Shown here one piece after another: positions 8,682 to 19,124 of a DNA stretch of 34,839 nucleotides. Position 1 is the first letter of the stretch; the number at the start of each line of letters is the position of its first letter. The notes below the pieces were generated by a model. It was not told where the DNA came from. It ran no database searches and was given only the letters and a program-made list of their open reading frames with translations. The DNA is from Actinomycetota bacterium (GTDB lineage: Bacteria; Actinomycetota; Actinomycetes; Nanopelagicales; Nanopelagicaceae): NCBI GenBank assembly GCA_009699795.1, contig WLNK01000002.1, positions 1 to 34,839 of the forward strand, written 5' to 3'. Made by a program: the position numbers and the translations under genes.

Positions 8682-8754
8682 TGCCTCGAGTCGGATTCGA
8701 ACCGACACTATGCAGTGTTTGAGACTGCCCTCTCTACCGTTGGAGTACCGAGGC
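8682..8754 (-). tRNA. tRNA with anticodon CAA (Leu by anticodon) but class-I fold; CCA not encoded
   Basis: Minus strand GCCTCGG TA CTC CAACGGTAGA GAG G GCAGT CTCAAAC ACTGC ATAGT GTCGG TTCGAAT CCGAC TCGAGGC A: 7-bp acceptor, 5-bp anticodon and T stems, conserved T8, A14, T33, T54-T55-C56, A58; variable loop only 5 nt. Confidence 0.87.
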
Positions 8755-8763
8755 GTAAGTGCA

Positions 8764-8769
8764 AGTCTA
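8764..8769 (-). promoter_or_regulatory. Candidate -10 element (TAGACT) for the tRNA-pdtaR transcript
   Basis: TAGACT fits TANNNT and lies 9 nt upstream of tRNA G1; no convincing -35. Confidence 0.4.
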
Positions 8770-8818
8770 ACTGAAGAGAAAGAGAGCCGAAACTAAGAAG
8801 GTTACTTTGTGATGTTAG

Positions 8819-10261
8819 TTATGAGCGATAAGCGGGAGCAACGCCACCGACTGCATCGCCAACAACGTGCACGCGAAGTGCATTCGTTGATCCAGGAATT
8901 CCTGGAGGCGAACCTGCAACGATAATGACGCTATCGCCCTTGACCGCACGCTTTGAATCAAGCAACACAGCATCTACTTGCTTAACCATTTCATCAGTGT
9001 GGCTCACAACTGCGGTGATGAGCGGCTCAACTCCCCACGATAGAGCAAGGCGGTTATATGTTCCTTGATCAGGAGTCAGAGCAAGCATTGGAATTCCAGA
9101 ACGAAGACGTGACATGCGACGCGCTGAATCACCGCTTGTTGTGAAGGCCACTAAATACTTCGCGTTTAATATCTTTCCAATTTCAGTTGCAGCCTTTGTA
9201 ATTGCGCCGCCCTTAGTACGTGGCTGAGAAATCATTGGGCGGATACGATCGAGTCCGCCTTCTTCAGTTCTTGCAATGATGCGAGCCATTGTCTGCACCG
9301 CTTCAATTGCAAACTCTCCAACACTTGTCTCGCCAGAGAGCATGAGCGCATCTGCGCCATCTAGTACTGCGTTTGCACAGTCAGTTGCTTCGGCGCGGGT
9401 CGGGCGTGAATTTGTGATCATTGAATCGAGCATCTGTGTTGCAACGATGACTGGCTTTGCAGCATCACGAGCAAGTTCGATACAACGCTTTTGCACAAGC
9501 GGTACATCTTCAATCGGAAGTTCAACGCCAAGGTCCCCGCGAGCAACCATGATGCCATCAAATGCATCGACAATTCCTTGTAAGTTTTCTACAGCTTGTG
9601 GCTTTTCAATCTTGGCAATGACTGGAATTCGAATTCCTTCTTCATCCATAATGCGATGAACATCGGTAATGTCAGCTTCGCTTCGCACAAAAGAAAGCGC
9701 AATGAAATCTGCGCCAGCTTTTAGACCCCATCGAAGATCATCAATGTCTTTCTCCGAAAGGGCTGGGACAGAGACTGCCACTCCTGGCAAGTTGATTCCC
9801 TTGTTATTGCTAACAGCGCCCGGCTCAATAACTTTAGTAACAACATCGTTACCTTTTACTTCGGTTACTTCAACAGTGACTTTTCCATCATCGATAAGGA
9901 TGCGATCGCCTTTTTTGCAATCTCCAGGCAATCCCTTATACGTAGTTCCAACGCGATCTTTTGTTCCTTCGACTTCATCAGTTGTAATCGTGAAAATATC
10001 TCCACGAGATAAATCGTGTGGGCCATCCTTAAATCGCGCGAGACGGATCTTTGGTCCTTGAAGATCTACGAGAATTGCCACCGGTACGCCAGCAGCTTTT
10101 GCAGCACTTCGTACTCGGTCTAGCCGACCTTGATGTTCTTCATAAGAACCATGCGAGAGGTTAAGGCGCGCCATATTCATGCCAGCAGCGATGAGTTCCT
10201 TAACTTTCTCTGGAGACTCAACTGCAGGACCCATAGTGCAAACAATCTTGGCGCGACGCAT
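8819..10261 (-). CDS. pyk: Pyruvate kinase
   Basis: 480 aa; RRAKIVCTMGPA, MARLNLSHGS, IMVARGDLGVELP, MLSGETSVG. Confidence 0.97.
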   Translation of the reverse strand: MRRAKIVCTMGPAVESPEKVKELIAAGMNMARLNLSHGSYEEHQGRLDRVRSAAKAAGVPVAILVDLQGPKIRLARFKDGPHDLSRGDIFTITTDEVEGTKDRVGTTYKGLPGDCKKGDRILIDDGKVTVEVTEVKGNDVVTKVIEPGAVSNNKGINLPGVAVSVPALSEKDIDDLRWGLKAGADFIALSFVRSEADITDVHRIMDEEGIRIPVIAKIEKPQAVENLQGIVDAFDGIMVARGDLGVELPIEDVPLVQKRCIELARDAAKPVIVATQMLDSMITNSRPTRAEATDCANAVLDGADALMLSGETSVGEFAIEAVQTMARIIARTEEGGLDRIRPMISQPRTKGGAITKAATEIGKILNAKYLVAFTTSGDSARRMSRLRSGIPMLALTPDQGTYNRLALSWGVEPLITAVVSHTDEMVKQVDAVLLDSKRAVKGDSVIIVAGSPPGIPGSTNALRVHVVGDAVGGVAPAYRS

Positions 10262-10305
10262 GTGTGTACCTTATCTATTAATTACTATTTTTTATAATTC
10301 TGGAA

Positions 10306-11760
10306 TTAAACAGTCAGAGAACGTGTTGTGGGTTCGATTGGTGAAGGTAGTTGAGACTCCCCTTCTAGATAGGCATCAACTGCAGATGCTGCGCTTCGTC
10401 CCTCAGCAATAGCCCACACAATCAGTGACTGACCTCGACCAGCGTCTCCCGCAACATAAATTGATTCTTCGCTACTTTGAAATTTGTCATCTCTCTTAAT
10501 ATTTCCGCGATCATCGAGGGCAACTTCTAATTGATCGATGAGCGCAGACTTTTCTGGCCCAGTGAATCCCATTGCCAAAAATGCGAAATCCGCAGGAAGT
10601 TCGCGCTCTGTTCCTGGCACAGGTTGAAATTTTCCATCCGCAAACTTAGTTTCAACAATCTTAAGCGCCTTGAGGTTTCCATTTCCATCGCCGATAAATT
10701 CTTCTGTGCTTACAGAGAAGATTCGGTTATCTACTTCTTCATGAGCACTAGATACACGGAAGATCATTGGATAAGTAGGCCACGGTTGCGCAGATGGTCG
10801 CTCTTCTGTTGGGCGCGGCATAATTTCTAGTTGAGTAACACTTGCAGCGCCTTGGCGAATTGATGTTCCGAGACAGTCTGCTCCTGTATCTCCTCCACCG
10901 AGAATGACAACGTGCTTTCCGGCGACATTGATCGGAGGATTTTCTATTTCACCGAGGGCTTGCTTGTTACCCCAAGGCAAGAATTCCATCGCTTGGTAGA
11001 CGCCTTTGTTTTCACGACCCTTAATTGCTAGATCACGCCATTGTGTTGCACCAACAGCTAAAACGATCGCATCATATTTCTTGCGAAGATCTGCGCCAGT
11101 TATATCAACACCGATATTTATTCCTGGGCGAAAGCGTGTTCCCTCTTTTTCCATTTGTGCAAGGCGTCGATCAAGAATGTTCTTCTCCATTTTGAATTCT
11201 GGGATTCCGTAGCGAAGTAGGCCACCGATTTTTTCAGCTCGTTCGTAAACTACAACTGTGTGTCCGGCACGAGTTAATTGCTGCGCAGCTGCAAGGCCCG
11301 CTGGTCCTGAACCAATTACTGCAACCGTTTTTCCAGTGATGCGATCTGGAGGTAGCGGAATAACATCCCCATTACCAAAAGCTTCTTCAACGGTGCGAAG
11401 TTCGACCTGCTTAATAGTTACAGGATCAACATTGATTCCAACAACGCATGCGGTTTCGCAAGGTGCCGGACATAAACGACCCGTAAATTCTGGAAAGTTA
11501 TTTGTTGCATGAAGGCGATCTATCGCTTCCTTCTTATCTCCGCGCCACATGAGGTCATTCCACTCAGGGATGAGGTTTCCAAGTGGGCAGCCTGAATGAC
11601 AAAAAGGAATACCGCAATCCATACAACGACCAGCTTGCTTCTGCAGATGTTCGATGCTTTGTGGTTCGTAAACTTCATTCCAGTCGCGAATACGTACATC
11701 TACTGGTCTGCGCTTTGGAACCTCGCGGGGTGTAGTTAAAAATCCTCTTGGGTCAGCCAT
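10306..11760 (-). CDS. gltD: Glutamate synthase small subunit
   Basis: Cys-rich N-terminal Fe-S region ([23 protein letters not shown]), Rossmann motifs [11 protein letters not shown] and GGGDTGADC. Start chosen at ATG 11760 (MADPRGFL) rather than the track's 11769 because GGAGG lies 9 nt upstream of it. Confidence 0.95.
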   Translation of the reverse strand: MADPRGFLTTPREVPKRRPVDVRIRDWNEVYEPQSIEHLQKQAGRCMDCGIPFCHSGCPLGNLIPEWNDLMWRGDKKEAIDRLHATNNFPEFTGRLCPAPCETACVVGINVDPVTIKQVELRTVEEAFGNGDVIPLPPDRITGKTVAVIGSGPAGLAAAQQLTRAGHTVVVYERAEKIGGLLRYGIPEFKMEKNILDRRLAQMEKEGTRFRPGINIGVDITGADLRKKYDAIVLAVGATQWRDLAIKGRENKGVYQAMEFLPWGNKQALGEIENPPINVAGKHVVILGGGDTGADCLGTSIRQGAASVTQLEIMPRPTEERPSAQPWPTYPMIFRVSSAHEEVDNRIFSVSTEEFIGDGNGNLKALKIVETKFADGKFQPVPGTERELPADFAFLAMGFTGPEKSALIDQLEVALDDRGNIKRDDKFQSSEESIYVAGDAGRGQSLIVWAIAEGRSAASAVDAYLEGESQLPSPIEPTTRSLTV

Positions 11761-14700
11761 TTGCTGCAACCTCCATTACATATTTATCTATAGGTAATCC
11801 TTCACGGTTAGCCTTTTCTATTGCAGCCAATACGCGCGCATAGTCGCGAGGCATAACGAGTGAGATTCGGTTAATGGCTGTATTCCAATCCTTCAGAAGT
11901 GCGTCTGCAACTTCTGAACCAGTTTCAACATGGAATGCAGAAACTATTGAGCGAAGTGTTTCTTTCTGGTCTTCTGGAACCGCGATGATGTCGACAAGTT
12001 CGGAATTTACTAACGCTGGATCTAAGTCCAAAACAAATGCGCGTCCTCCAGACATTCCGGCGGCAAAGTTACGACCAGTGCGACCCAGAACAACGACGGT
12101 ACCGCCGGTCATGTATTCGCAACCGTGGTCGCCGACTCCTTCGACGACAGCAGTTGCGCCAGAGTTGCGAACGCAGAAACGCTCCCCCACTAGTCCGCGA
12201 ATATAAATTTGGCCTGATGTTGAACCGTATCCAATAACGTTTCCAGCGATGACGTTCTCTTCAGATTTAAATGTGGCCCGCTCATCTGGGCGAACGACCA
12301 CACGTCCGCCAGAAATACCTTTACCTACGTAGTCATTGCTATCACCATACAAGCGAATTGCAACGCCCTTTGGCAAGAATGCGCCAAGTGATTGGCCAGC
12401 AGAACCGTGAAGGGTTACATCAATAGTTCCTTCTGGCAGTCCATCTCCTCCGTAGCGACGCGTTACTTCAGCGCCAAGCATTGTTCCCACTGTTCGATTT
12501 ACATTTCGAACAGGAACATCAATTCGAACAGCCTCACCCTTTTCAAGTGCAGGGGCAGCAAGTTTGATTAGTTCATTATCCAATGCTGCGGCTAGCCCGT
12601 GATCTTGAGTTGTTGTATTAAGAAGTGGTGAATCAACATCAGGGCGCACTAGCAAAGGAGAAAGATCTAAACCGCTTGCCTTCCAATGGCTCACTGCATC
12701 TTTCGTGTCGAGAAATTCAACGTGTCCAATAGCTTCCTTAAGTGTTTTGAACCCAAGCTCGGCAAGAATTTCGCGAACTTCTTCGGCAATGTATTCGAAG
12801 AATGTTTCTACAAATTCAGGCTTGCCTGAGAAACGAGCACGCAACTCTGGGTTCTGCGTCGCCACTCCAACTGGGCATGTATCCAAATGGCAAACGCGCA
12901 TCATGATGCATCCAGAAACCACGAGTGGCGCTGTTGCAAAACCGTATTCTTCGGCACCAAGGAGCGCTGCAATTACAACGTCTCGACCAGTTTTTAGCTG
13001 ACCGTCTGTTTGAACAACAATTCGATCACGCAAATTATTAAGTAGAAGAGTTTGCTGTGTTTCAGCTAGACCAAGTTCCCATGGAGCACCAGCGTGCTTA
13101 AGAGAAGTAAGCGGTGATGCACCTGTTCCTCCATCGTGGCCTGAAATCAAAACCACATCAGCGTGGGCTTTACTTACGCCCGCTGCAACTGTTCCGACTC
13201 CAACTTCAGCAACAAGTTTGACGTGAATACGTGCATTCTTATTTGCATTCTTGAGGTCGTGAATCAATTGAGCAAGATCTTCAATGGAGTAAATGTCGTG
13301 ATGTGGTGGTGGAGAAATTAGTCCAACGCCAGGAGTTGAGTAGCGAACCTTTGCTACCCATGGATAAACCTTGTTACCGGGAAGCTGCCCGCCTTCACCC
13401 GGTTTTGCACCTTGGGCAATTTTGATCTGAATATCATCAGCGTTTACCAAATAGTTACTTGTTACACCAAAACGACCAGATGCAACTTGCTTGATAGCAC
13501 TTCGCTTGGAATCACCGTTTGCCATAGGTATAAATCGATCTGGGTCTTCGCCACCTTCGCCAGTGTTTGATTTTGCACCAAGTCGATTCATTGCAATTGC
13601 GAGTGTCTCGTGAACTTCTTGTGAAACAGATCCGTAGGACATTGCACCGGTAGAGAATCTCTTAACGATCTCTGAAATTGACTCAACTTCATCGATTGCA
13701 ATTGCAGGACGTGCACCTTCTTTAAACTTAAAGAGTCCTCGAAGAGTCATAAGCTCTTTACTCTGCTCATCTACCTTCTTTGTATAGCGTTTGAAAATGT
13801 CATAGCGCTTATTGCGAGTTGAATGTTGTAGAGCAAATACAGTCTCTGGATTGAAAAGGTGTGGCTCTCCATCACGGCGCCACTGATATTCGCCACCAAT
13901 AGGGAGTCTCTTTGTTCCAGGAACTTCTCCCCCGGGCGGATAAGCAATGTGATGACGCTTAATCGTTTCTTCGGCAATCACATCCATGCTGACTCCGCCA
14001 AGGCGTGAAGTAGTACCAACGAAATATTCATCAACAACTTCTTGCGACAAACCAATTGCTTCAAATACTTGAGCACCCGTGTATGAAGCGATCGTTGAGA
14101 TGCCCATCTTGGACATGACTTTGAGAACGCCTTTACCAAGACTCTTAATGACGTTGTAGACGGCTTTCTCTGGAGTAATTCCTGTAATAACTCCTTGCAG
14201 AACTAAATCTTCCGCGCTCTCCATAACGAGATATGGATTGACGGCGCCAGCTCCATAACCAATTAGTAGCGCGACGTGGTGAACTTCGCGAACATCTCCT
14301 GCTTCAACAACTAAACCAACTTTGGTGCGTGCTTTTTCACGAATGAGATGGTGGTGAACAGCTGCAGTAAGCAATAGTGATGGGATCGGACAATCTTCAG
14401 CATCGCCATCTCGGTCTGAAAGAACGATGATGCGAGCACCAGCAGCAATAGCTGTAGAAACTTCTTTCTTAATTTCCTCGAGTCGCAATTGAAGAGTATT
14501 TCCATCACCAGATACTGGGAAGAGTCCGCGAACTACGTAAGACTCAAGACCGGGAAAATCGCCGTCTGCATTTACGTTAACAATTTTCGCGAGTTCGTCA
14601 TTATCGATTACCGGGAATGGAAGTGAAATTTGCTGACAAGACTCAGGGCCTGGATCTAAAAGATTGTGCTCTGGGCCGATTGTGCTGCCAAGGCTTGTAA

Positions 14701-16270
14701 CTAACTCCTCGCGAATTGCATCAAGTGGCGGGTTGGTCACTTGCGCGAATAGCTGAGTGAAGTAATCAAATATCAGTCGCGGCTTATTTGAGAGCGCGGC
14801 TATTGGAGAGTCTGTGCCCATGGAACCAAGAGCTTCCATGCCGTTACGTGCCATTGGTGTAACAAGAATGCGCAGCTCTTCTTCTGTATATCCAAAAGCA
14901 CGCTGGCGACGCATAACTGAAGAGTGCGGGTAAACAATGTGCTCACGCGCTGGAAGTTCAGCTAATTTTTTTATTCCGCTCTTTAACCATTGTCCATAAG
15001 GGGCCGCATCGGCGAGCTGATCTTTAATCTCATCATCTTCAATAATGCGTCCAGCTTCAATGTCGACAAGGAACATTTTTCCTGGTTGTAGACGACCTTT
15101 GCGAACAACTTTGTTAGGTTCGAAATCAAGTACGCCAACTTCTGATGCAAGGACTACGAGTCCGTCTTCTGTTACCCAAAAACGTGATGGACGAAGACCA
15201 TTTCGATCAAGGACTGCACCAACTTGATGTCCATCTGTAAATGTCACACATGCAGGTCCATCCCATGGCTCCATAAGAGAGGAATGGAATGCATAGAAGT
15301 CGCGGCGTTTTTGCGACATCGTTGCGTGATTTTCCCAAGCTTCGGGAATCATCATAAGAATTGAATGTGGAAGTGAACGCCCCGCTAAGTAAAGAAGTTC
15401 GAGAACTTCATCAAAAGAAGCCGAATCGCTACCTGACATTTCTACGATTGGTGAAAGTCGACTCAAATCTCCAGGAAGTACATCGCTGGCAAGGAGCGAT
15501 TCGCGAGCACGCATCCAATTGCGGTTGCCTTTAACGGTATTAATTTCACCGTTGTGAGCAATAAATCGATATGGGTGGGCAAGTGGCCAAGAAGGAAAAG
15601 TATTCGTTGAAAATCTTGAGTGAACTAGCGCCAGTGGTGACACGACTCTCTCGTCGCTTAAATCTGGGAAAAATTCTTCAAGCTGCCCAGTTGTAAGCAT
15701 GCCTTTATAAACAATTGTTTGTGAAGACAGTGAAGGGAAATAAAGATCGAGTGTGTGCTCGGCACGTTTGCGTAAACAAAATGCCAAGCGATCAAGTGCG
15801 ATTCCGGATTCATCTTTTTTGCCCGCGAGGAAAAGTTGTTCAAACTCTGGCATAACAGAAAGTGCTGTTTTCCCAAGCGATGTGGAATTGATTGGGAGTT
15901 TGCGCCAACCTAATACTCTTAGGCCTTCCTCGGCTGCGAGTTTTTCGATTTCACCTTTTACATCAGCACCTTTTGCAATAAATGCAATTCCTGTTGCGTA
16001 GTGACCGGCTGCAGGTAATTCAAAAGAAACTTCCGCGCGATAAAAGGCATCAGGTACGCGAATGAGAATTCCTGCGCCATCTCCACTATCTGGTTCTGCA
16101 CCGGATGCACCGCGATGTTCGAGATTGCGAAGTGCGGTGAGGGCTTTTGAAACGATTTCGTGTGTTGCAACGCGGTTAAGAGTTGCAACCATCGCAACAC
16201 CACATGCATCGTGTTCGTTGGCAGGATCGTAAAGGCCCGTTGGAGCAGGGAAATTAGATTTAAGCGCCAT
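11753..16270 (-). CDS. gltB: Glutamate synthase large subunit
   Basis: About 1505 aa; N-terminal class II glutaminase ([12 protein letters not shown]), FMN/Fe-S region ([13 protein letters not shown]), C-terminal GXGXG domain. Start is probably ATG 16270 (MALKSNF); the track starts at GTG 16279. Confidence 0.96.
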   Translation of the reverse strand: MALKSNFPAPTGLYDPANEHDACGVAMVATLNRVATHEIVSKALTALRNLEHRGASGAEPDSGDGAGILIRVPDAFYRAEVSFELPAAGHYATGIAFIAKGADVKGEIEKLAAEEGLRVLGWRKLPINSTSLGKTALSVMPEFEQLFLAGKKDESGIALDRLAFCLRKRAEHTLDLYFPSLSSQTIVYKGMLTTGQLEEFFPDLSDERVVSPLALVHSRFSTNTFPSWPLAHPYRFIAHNGEINTVKGNRNWMRARESLLASDVLPGDLSRLSPIVEMSGSDSASFDEVLELLYLAGRSLPHSILMMIPEAWENHATMSQKRRDFYAFHSSLMEPWDGPACVTFTDGHQVGAVLDRNGLRPSRFWVTEDGLVVLASEVGVLDFEPNKVVRKGRLQPGKMFLVDIEAGRIIEDDEIKDQLADAAPYGQWLKSGIKKLAELPAREHIVYPHSSVMRRQRAFGYTEEELRILVTPMARNGMEALGSMGTDSPIAALSNKPRLIFDYFTQLFAQVTNPPLDAIREELVTSLGSTIGPEHNLLDPGPESCQQISLPFPVIDNDELAKIVNVNADGDFPGLESYVVRGLFPVSGDGNTLQLRLEEIKKEVSTAIAAGARIIVLSDRDGDAEDCPIPSLLLTAAVHHHLIREKARTKVGLVVEAGDVREVHHVALLIGYGAGAVNPYLVMESAEDLVLQGVITGITPEKAVYNVIKSLGKGVLKVMSKMGISTIASYTGAQVFEAIGLSQEVVDEYFVGTTSRLGGVSMDVIAEETIKRHHIAYPPGGEVPGTKRLPIGGEYQWRRDGEPHLFNPETVFALQHSTRNKRYDIFKRYTKKVDEQSKELMTLRGLFKFKEGARPAIAIDEVESISEIVKRFSTGAMSYGSVSQEVHETLAIAMNRLGAKSNTGEGGEDPDRFIPMANGDSKRSAIKQVASGRFGVTSNYLVNADDIQIKIAQGAKPGEGGQLPGNKVYPWVAKVRYSTPGVGLISPPPHHDIYSIEDLAQLIHDLKNANKNARIHVKLVAEVGVGTVAAGVSKAHADVVLISGHDGGTGASPLTSLKHAGAPWELGLAETQQTLLLNNLRDRIVVQTDGQLKTGRDVVIAALLGAEEYGFATAPLVVSGCIMMRVCHLDTCPVGVATQNPELRARFSGKPEFVETFFEYIAEEVREILAELGFKTLKEAIGHVEFLDTKDAVSHWKASGLDLSPLLVRPDVDSPLLNTTTQDHGLAAALDNELIKLAAPALEKGEAVRIDVPVRNVNRTVGTMLGAEVTRRYGGDGLPEGTIDVTLHGSAGQSLGAFLPKGVAIRLYGDSNDYVGKGISGGRVVVRPDERATFKSEENVIAGNVIGYGSTSGQIYIRGLVGERFCVRNSGATAVVEGVGDHGCEYMTGGTVVVLGRTGRNFAAGMSGGRAFVLDLDPALVNSELVDIIAVPEDQKETLRSIVSAFHVETGSEVADALLKDWNTAINRISLVMPRDYARVLAAIEKANREGLPIDKYVMEVAANG

Positions 16271-16406
16271 GAGCCTCACACTTTCGTTGTCTTGTTCCTA
16301 CCTATATTTGGGACAACGTTGGCCCGGGCAAGCAATAGCGAAAGGGTAGCAAGTACGGCAGGAAATGTGCAGCCCGATTGGGCGCTATATAAATAGAACG
16401 GCCGCG

Positions 16407-17129
16407 TTAAATCCCGCTCATATGGAAGATCTGGCCAATGCCAGCTGTGATTGCCATACCGAGGCAACCACCAATAATCACGCGAAGCGTTGGAATGAAG
16501 AGTTTTGATCCAGCGGTTTTAGCGCTGAGAATTCCTGTAAAAGTGAGACCGATAACAGTGAAAGCGACGATACTGAAAGCAACCTTGCCTGGTGTTGGAG
16601 CAAATGCACCAAGGAAAGGAATTAATCCACCGGCAGTAAATGAAATTGCTGATGCAATTGCAGCTTGTACCGGCCTAGCTTTTGTATGAGGGTGCTGTCC
16701 AAGTTCATCGCGAAGATGTGCCTCAAGTGGATCTCTTGCATGCATGGCTTTTGCGACTTGAAGTGCAAGCTCTGGTGTTAATCCACGATTGATATAAATA
16801 TCTTGAAGCTCGAGTAACTCACCTTCAGGATCTAACGCTAAATGTTCGATTTCTAAAAGTCGATCTGAATCTTCAATATCATTTTGCGAACGGACCGAAA
16901 CAAATTCACCAACTGCCATGGACATCGCACCGGCCGCTATTCCTGCAACACCTGCAGTGATGAGAAAGGTTTGCGCGCTTGCTCCGCCGGCAGCAGCAGT
17001 TGTTACACCAATCATTAAGCTGGCTGTCGATACCAACCCATCATTTGCACCCAGTACTGCAGCGCGCAACCAACCCGCGCGATGGGTGCGATGTTGGAGA
17101 TTACGTTGGTAAACATCTTCAAGTGCCAT
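16407..17129 (-). CDS. VIT1/CCC1 family transporter (predicted iron/manganese transporter)
   Basis: LRAAVLGANDGLVSTASLMIGV, AGAMSMAVGEFVSVRSQND, 5 predicted TM segments and a soluble Asp/Glu-rich insert. Confidence 0.9.
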   Translation of the reverse strand: MALEDVYQRNLQHRTHRAGWLRAAVLGANDGLVSTASLMIGVTTAAAGGASAQTFLITAGVAGIAAGAMSMAVGEFVSVRSQNDIEDSDRLLEIEHLALDPEGELLELQDIYINRGLTPELALQVAKAMHARDPLEAHLRDELGQHPHTKARPVQAAIASAISFTAGGLIPFLGAFAPTPGKVAFSIVAFTVIGLTFTGILSAKTAGSKLFIPTLRVIIGGCLGMAITAGIGQIFHMSGI

Positions 17130-17138
17130 GCTTGCACT

Positions 17139-17954
17139 TTACCTGATGGCTTTTGAAAATTTGCGGTATGCAACGCCCGCACAAGCAAACAAAAGTATGG
17201 CAGCCCATTGATTTAAGCGCATTCCGCCAAACATGTGTGCAGAATCTATGCGAATCGATTCGATGAAAAATCTACCGAAGCTATAGGCCGCAACATAGAG
17301 GGCAAATCCTGCTCCAGGAGCAACTCGTGACGTCAGAGCTATAAGCAACATTGCAATTATTAAAGTCCAAATCATTTCGTATAGAAAAGTTGGATGAAAT
17401 GTAGAAAATTCAGAAAATCCGATGGGGCGAAGATTTATAGGAATTTCCAGCGCCCACCACGTGTCGAGTGGCCTGCCAAATAGTTCGCCATTAAACCAAT
17501 TACCCAAACGGCCTACAGCTTGCGCAATTAATATCCCTGGTGCAAGTGCATCAAGAAAATATCGAAACTGCGGAAGACTTTTTCCAAATTTCTTCTCTTG
17601 CCTCCTATACCCAAACCAAGCACCGAGAGTGCCGAGTGCAATTGCACCCCAAATTCCTAAGCCGCCTTCCCAAATTTTCAAAGCGTCCAGTGGGTGTCCA
17701 TTGACTCCGAAATATCTTTCTGGCGATGAAAGAAGATGATAAATACGACCACCCAAAACGCCGGATGGCACAGCGATAATTGCAACGTCGGCGACCACGT
17801 GTTCGAGGCCTGGACCATTTTTTCTAAATCGTTTATCGCCTACCCAAATTGCTATCGCCACTCCGGCAATAATGCATAGGGCGTAGAGATGAATTGTTAA
17901 AGGACCAAATTCCAACTTCGAAATAGTTGGAGTTGGAATCTGGCGAAGTAGCAC
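17139..17954 (-). CDS. lgt: Prolipoprotein diacylglyceryl transferase
   Basis: 271 aa; signature GRLGNWFNGELFGRP, multi-TM. Confidence 0.95.
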   Translation of the reverse strand: MLLRQIPTPTISKLEFGPLTIHLYALCIIAGVAIAIWVGDKRFRKNGPGLEHVVADVAIIAVPSGVLGGRIYHLLSSPERYFGVNGHPLDALKIWEGGLGIWGAIALGTLGAWFGYRRQEKKFGKSLPQFRYFLDALAPGILIAQAVGRLGNWFNGELFGRPLDTWWALEIPINLRPIGFSEFSTFHPTFLYEMIWTLIIAMLLIALTSRVAPGAGFALYVAAYSFGRFFIESIRIDSAHMFGGMRLNQWAAILLFACAGVAYRKFSKAIR

Positions 17955-18635
17955 TTAGCCCTTAGCTACGGCTGCTTTAAACGCATCAAGTGATACTAAG
18001 TCTTTTGCATTATCAATCTTTTTACCGTTGATAAAGATTGTAGGAGTTGAATTCACATTTTTACTCCCCGCTTCATTGGCAATATTTTTTGTCCAATTTG
18101 CGTACTTAAGATCATCTATGCAAGATGAAAACTTCTGACTTGATACTCCAACGCCCTGACCTGCCGCCTTGAGATATTCATTGGTCCAGGTTCCGCTGTT
18201 TTCAGTCTTTGGCTGATTTGCATAAAGAAGTTTGTGAAATTCAAGGAATTTTCCATCATCGGCTGCACAACCGGCAGCATTTGCAGCGCTTAAGGATTCA
18301 AGGCCGATAAATGACATCAAGTGATAGACGACTTTTGCCTCTTTGTTCTTAATTAATCCGTCAATGTATTCGCCAGTAAGGCCTTCAAATCCGGCACAGT
18401 AAGGACATTGGAAATCCTCATAAATATCAATCTTCGGCGCTGATGCAAGATCTGTATTGAAAGAAATTCCATAACCATCTTTAACTGAGGCAATCGCAGG
18501 AATAGCCGCGGAGTTATCTGATTTCTTTGACACAAGCGTAGGAACCAACATCAGAAGTACCACTCCAACGACGACAGCAACGACGAGGTTGCGGGTGAAG
18601 TTATCTCTCTTTGGTGAACCGTCTTCTTTAGTCAT
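17955..18635 (-). CDS. Membrane-anchored DsbA-family thiol-disulfide oxidoreductase
   Basis: N-terminal TM anchor, DIYEDFQCPYCAGFEG (CPYC), NSTPTIFINGKKI cis-Pro region. Confidence 0.92.
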   Translation of the reverse strand: MTKEDGSPKRDNFTRNLVVAVVVGVVLLMLVPTLVSKKSDNSAAIPAIASVKDGYGISFNTDLASAPKIDIYEDFQCPYCAGFEGLTGEYIDGLIKNKEAKVVYHLMSFIGLESLSAANAAGCAADDGKFLEFHKLLYANQPKTENSGTWTNEYLKAAGQGVGVSSQKFSSCIDDLKYANWTKNIANEAGSKNVNSTPTIFINGKKIDNAKDLVSLDAFKAAVAKG

Positions 18636-18656
18636 TTTCTGATCTCACTCCGTTTA

Positions 18657-19124
18657 TTAGTTCTTCGATTTATCTAACGAAAATCTTGTCACAGGGTACC
18701 TAATAAGCCATAACGAGAGTAAAACCAACCCGGCATCACGAACAATCTCTGGAAGATATTTAGTCTCGCTGGCTGCGACTTGGCCTCCCCCGCCGAAGCA
18801 TCCGCAATCAATAGTCAGACCTCGAGCCCATGCCTGCGAAATGGCGATAATGAAAATGAACATAATCACACCGCCAGCAAAGGCCATATATCGAACGAAT
18901 GCGCCAATGATGAGAAGAATTCCAATTGTGATTTCAACGTAAGGAAGAACGATTCCAAGAAAATTTGCAACGCCTATTGGAAGAATTTCATAGGCACGAA
19001 CCGCCATTTGAGATTTATCGAGAGCTCCGGCTTTTAAATATCCGGCAAGGAGCAATACGCCTCCAAGAATGAGTCTAGAAATCAGACCAATCCAAGGCGA
19101 ATATTTTTCAATCGAATTTTTCAT
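18657..19124 (-). CDS. MauE/DoxX-like membrane redox protein
   Basis: 155 aa, 4 TM; IDCGCFGGGGQV cysteine motif of MauE-type proteins. Confidence 0.85.
   Translation of the reverse strand: MKNSIEKYSPWIGLISRLILGGVLLLAGYLKAGALDKSQMAVRAYEILPIGVANFLGIVLPYVEITIGILLIIGAFVRYMAFAGGVIMFIFIIAISQAWARGLTIDCGCFGGGGQVAASETKYLPEIVRDAGLVLLSLWLIRYPVTRFSLDKSKN

Noticed and set aside
10295-10308. TAATTC-TG-GAATTA palindrome at the gltD stop as a terminator
   Set aside because: The 2-nt loop is too tight for a stable hairpin and it is AT-rich; more likely coincidental with the stop codon.
16276-16467. 63-aa ORF upstream of gltB
   Set aside because: Overlaps the VIT-family gene out of frame and the gltB 5' region; no conserved motif.
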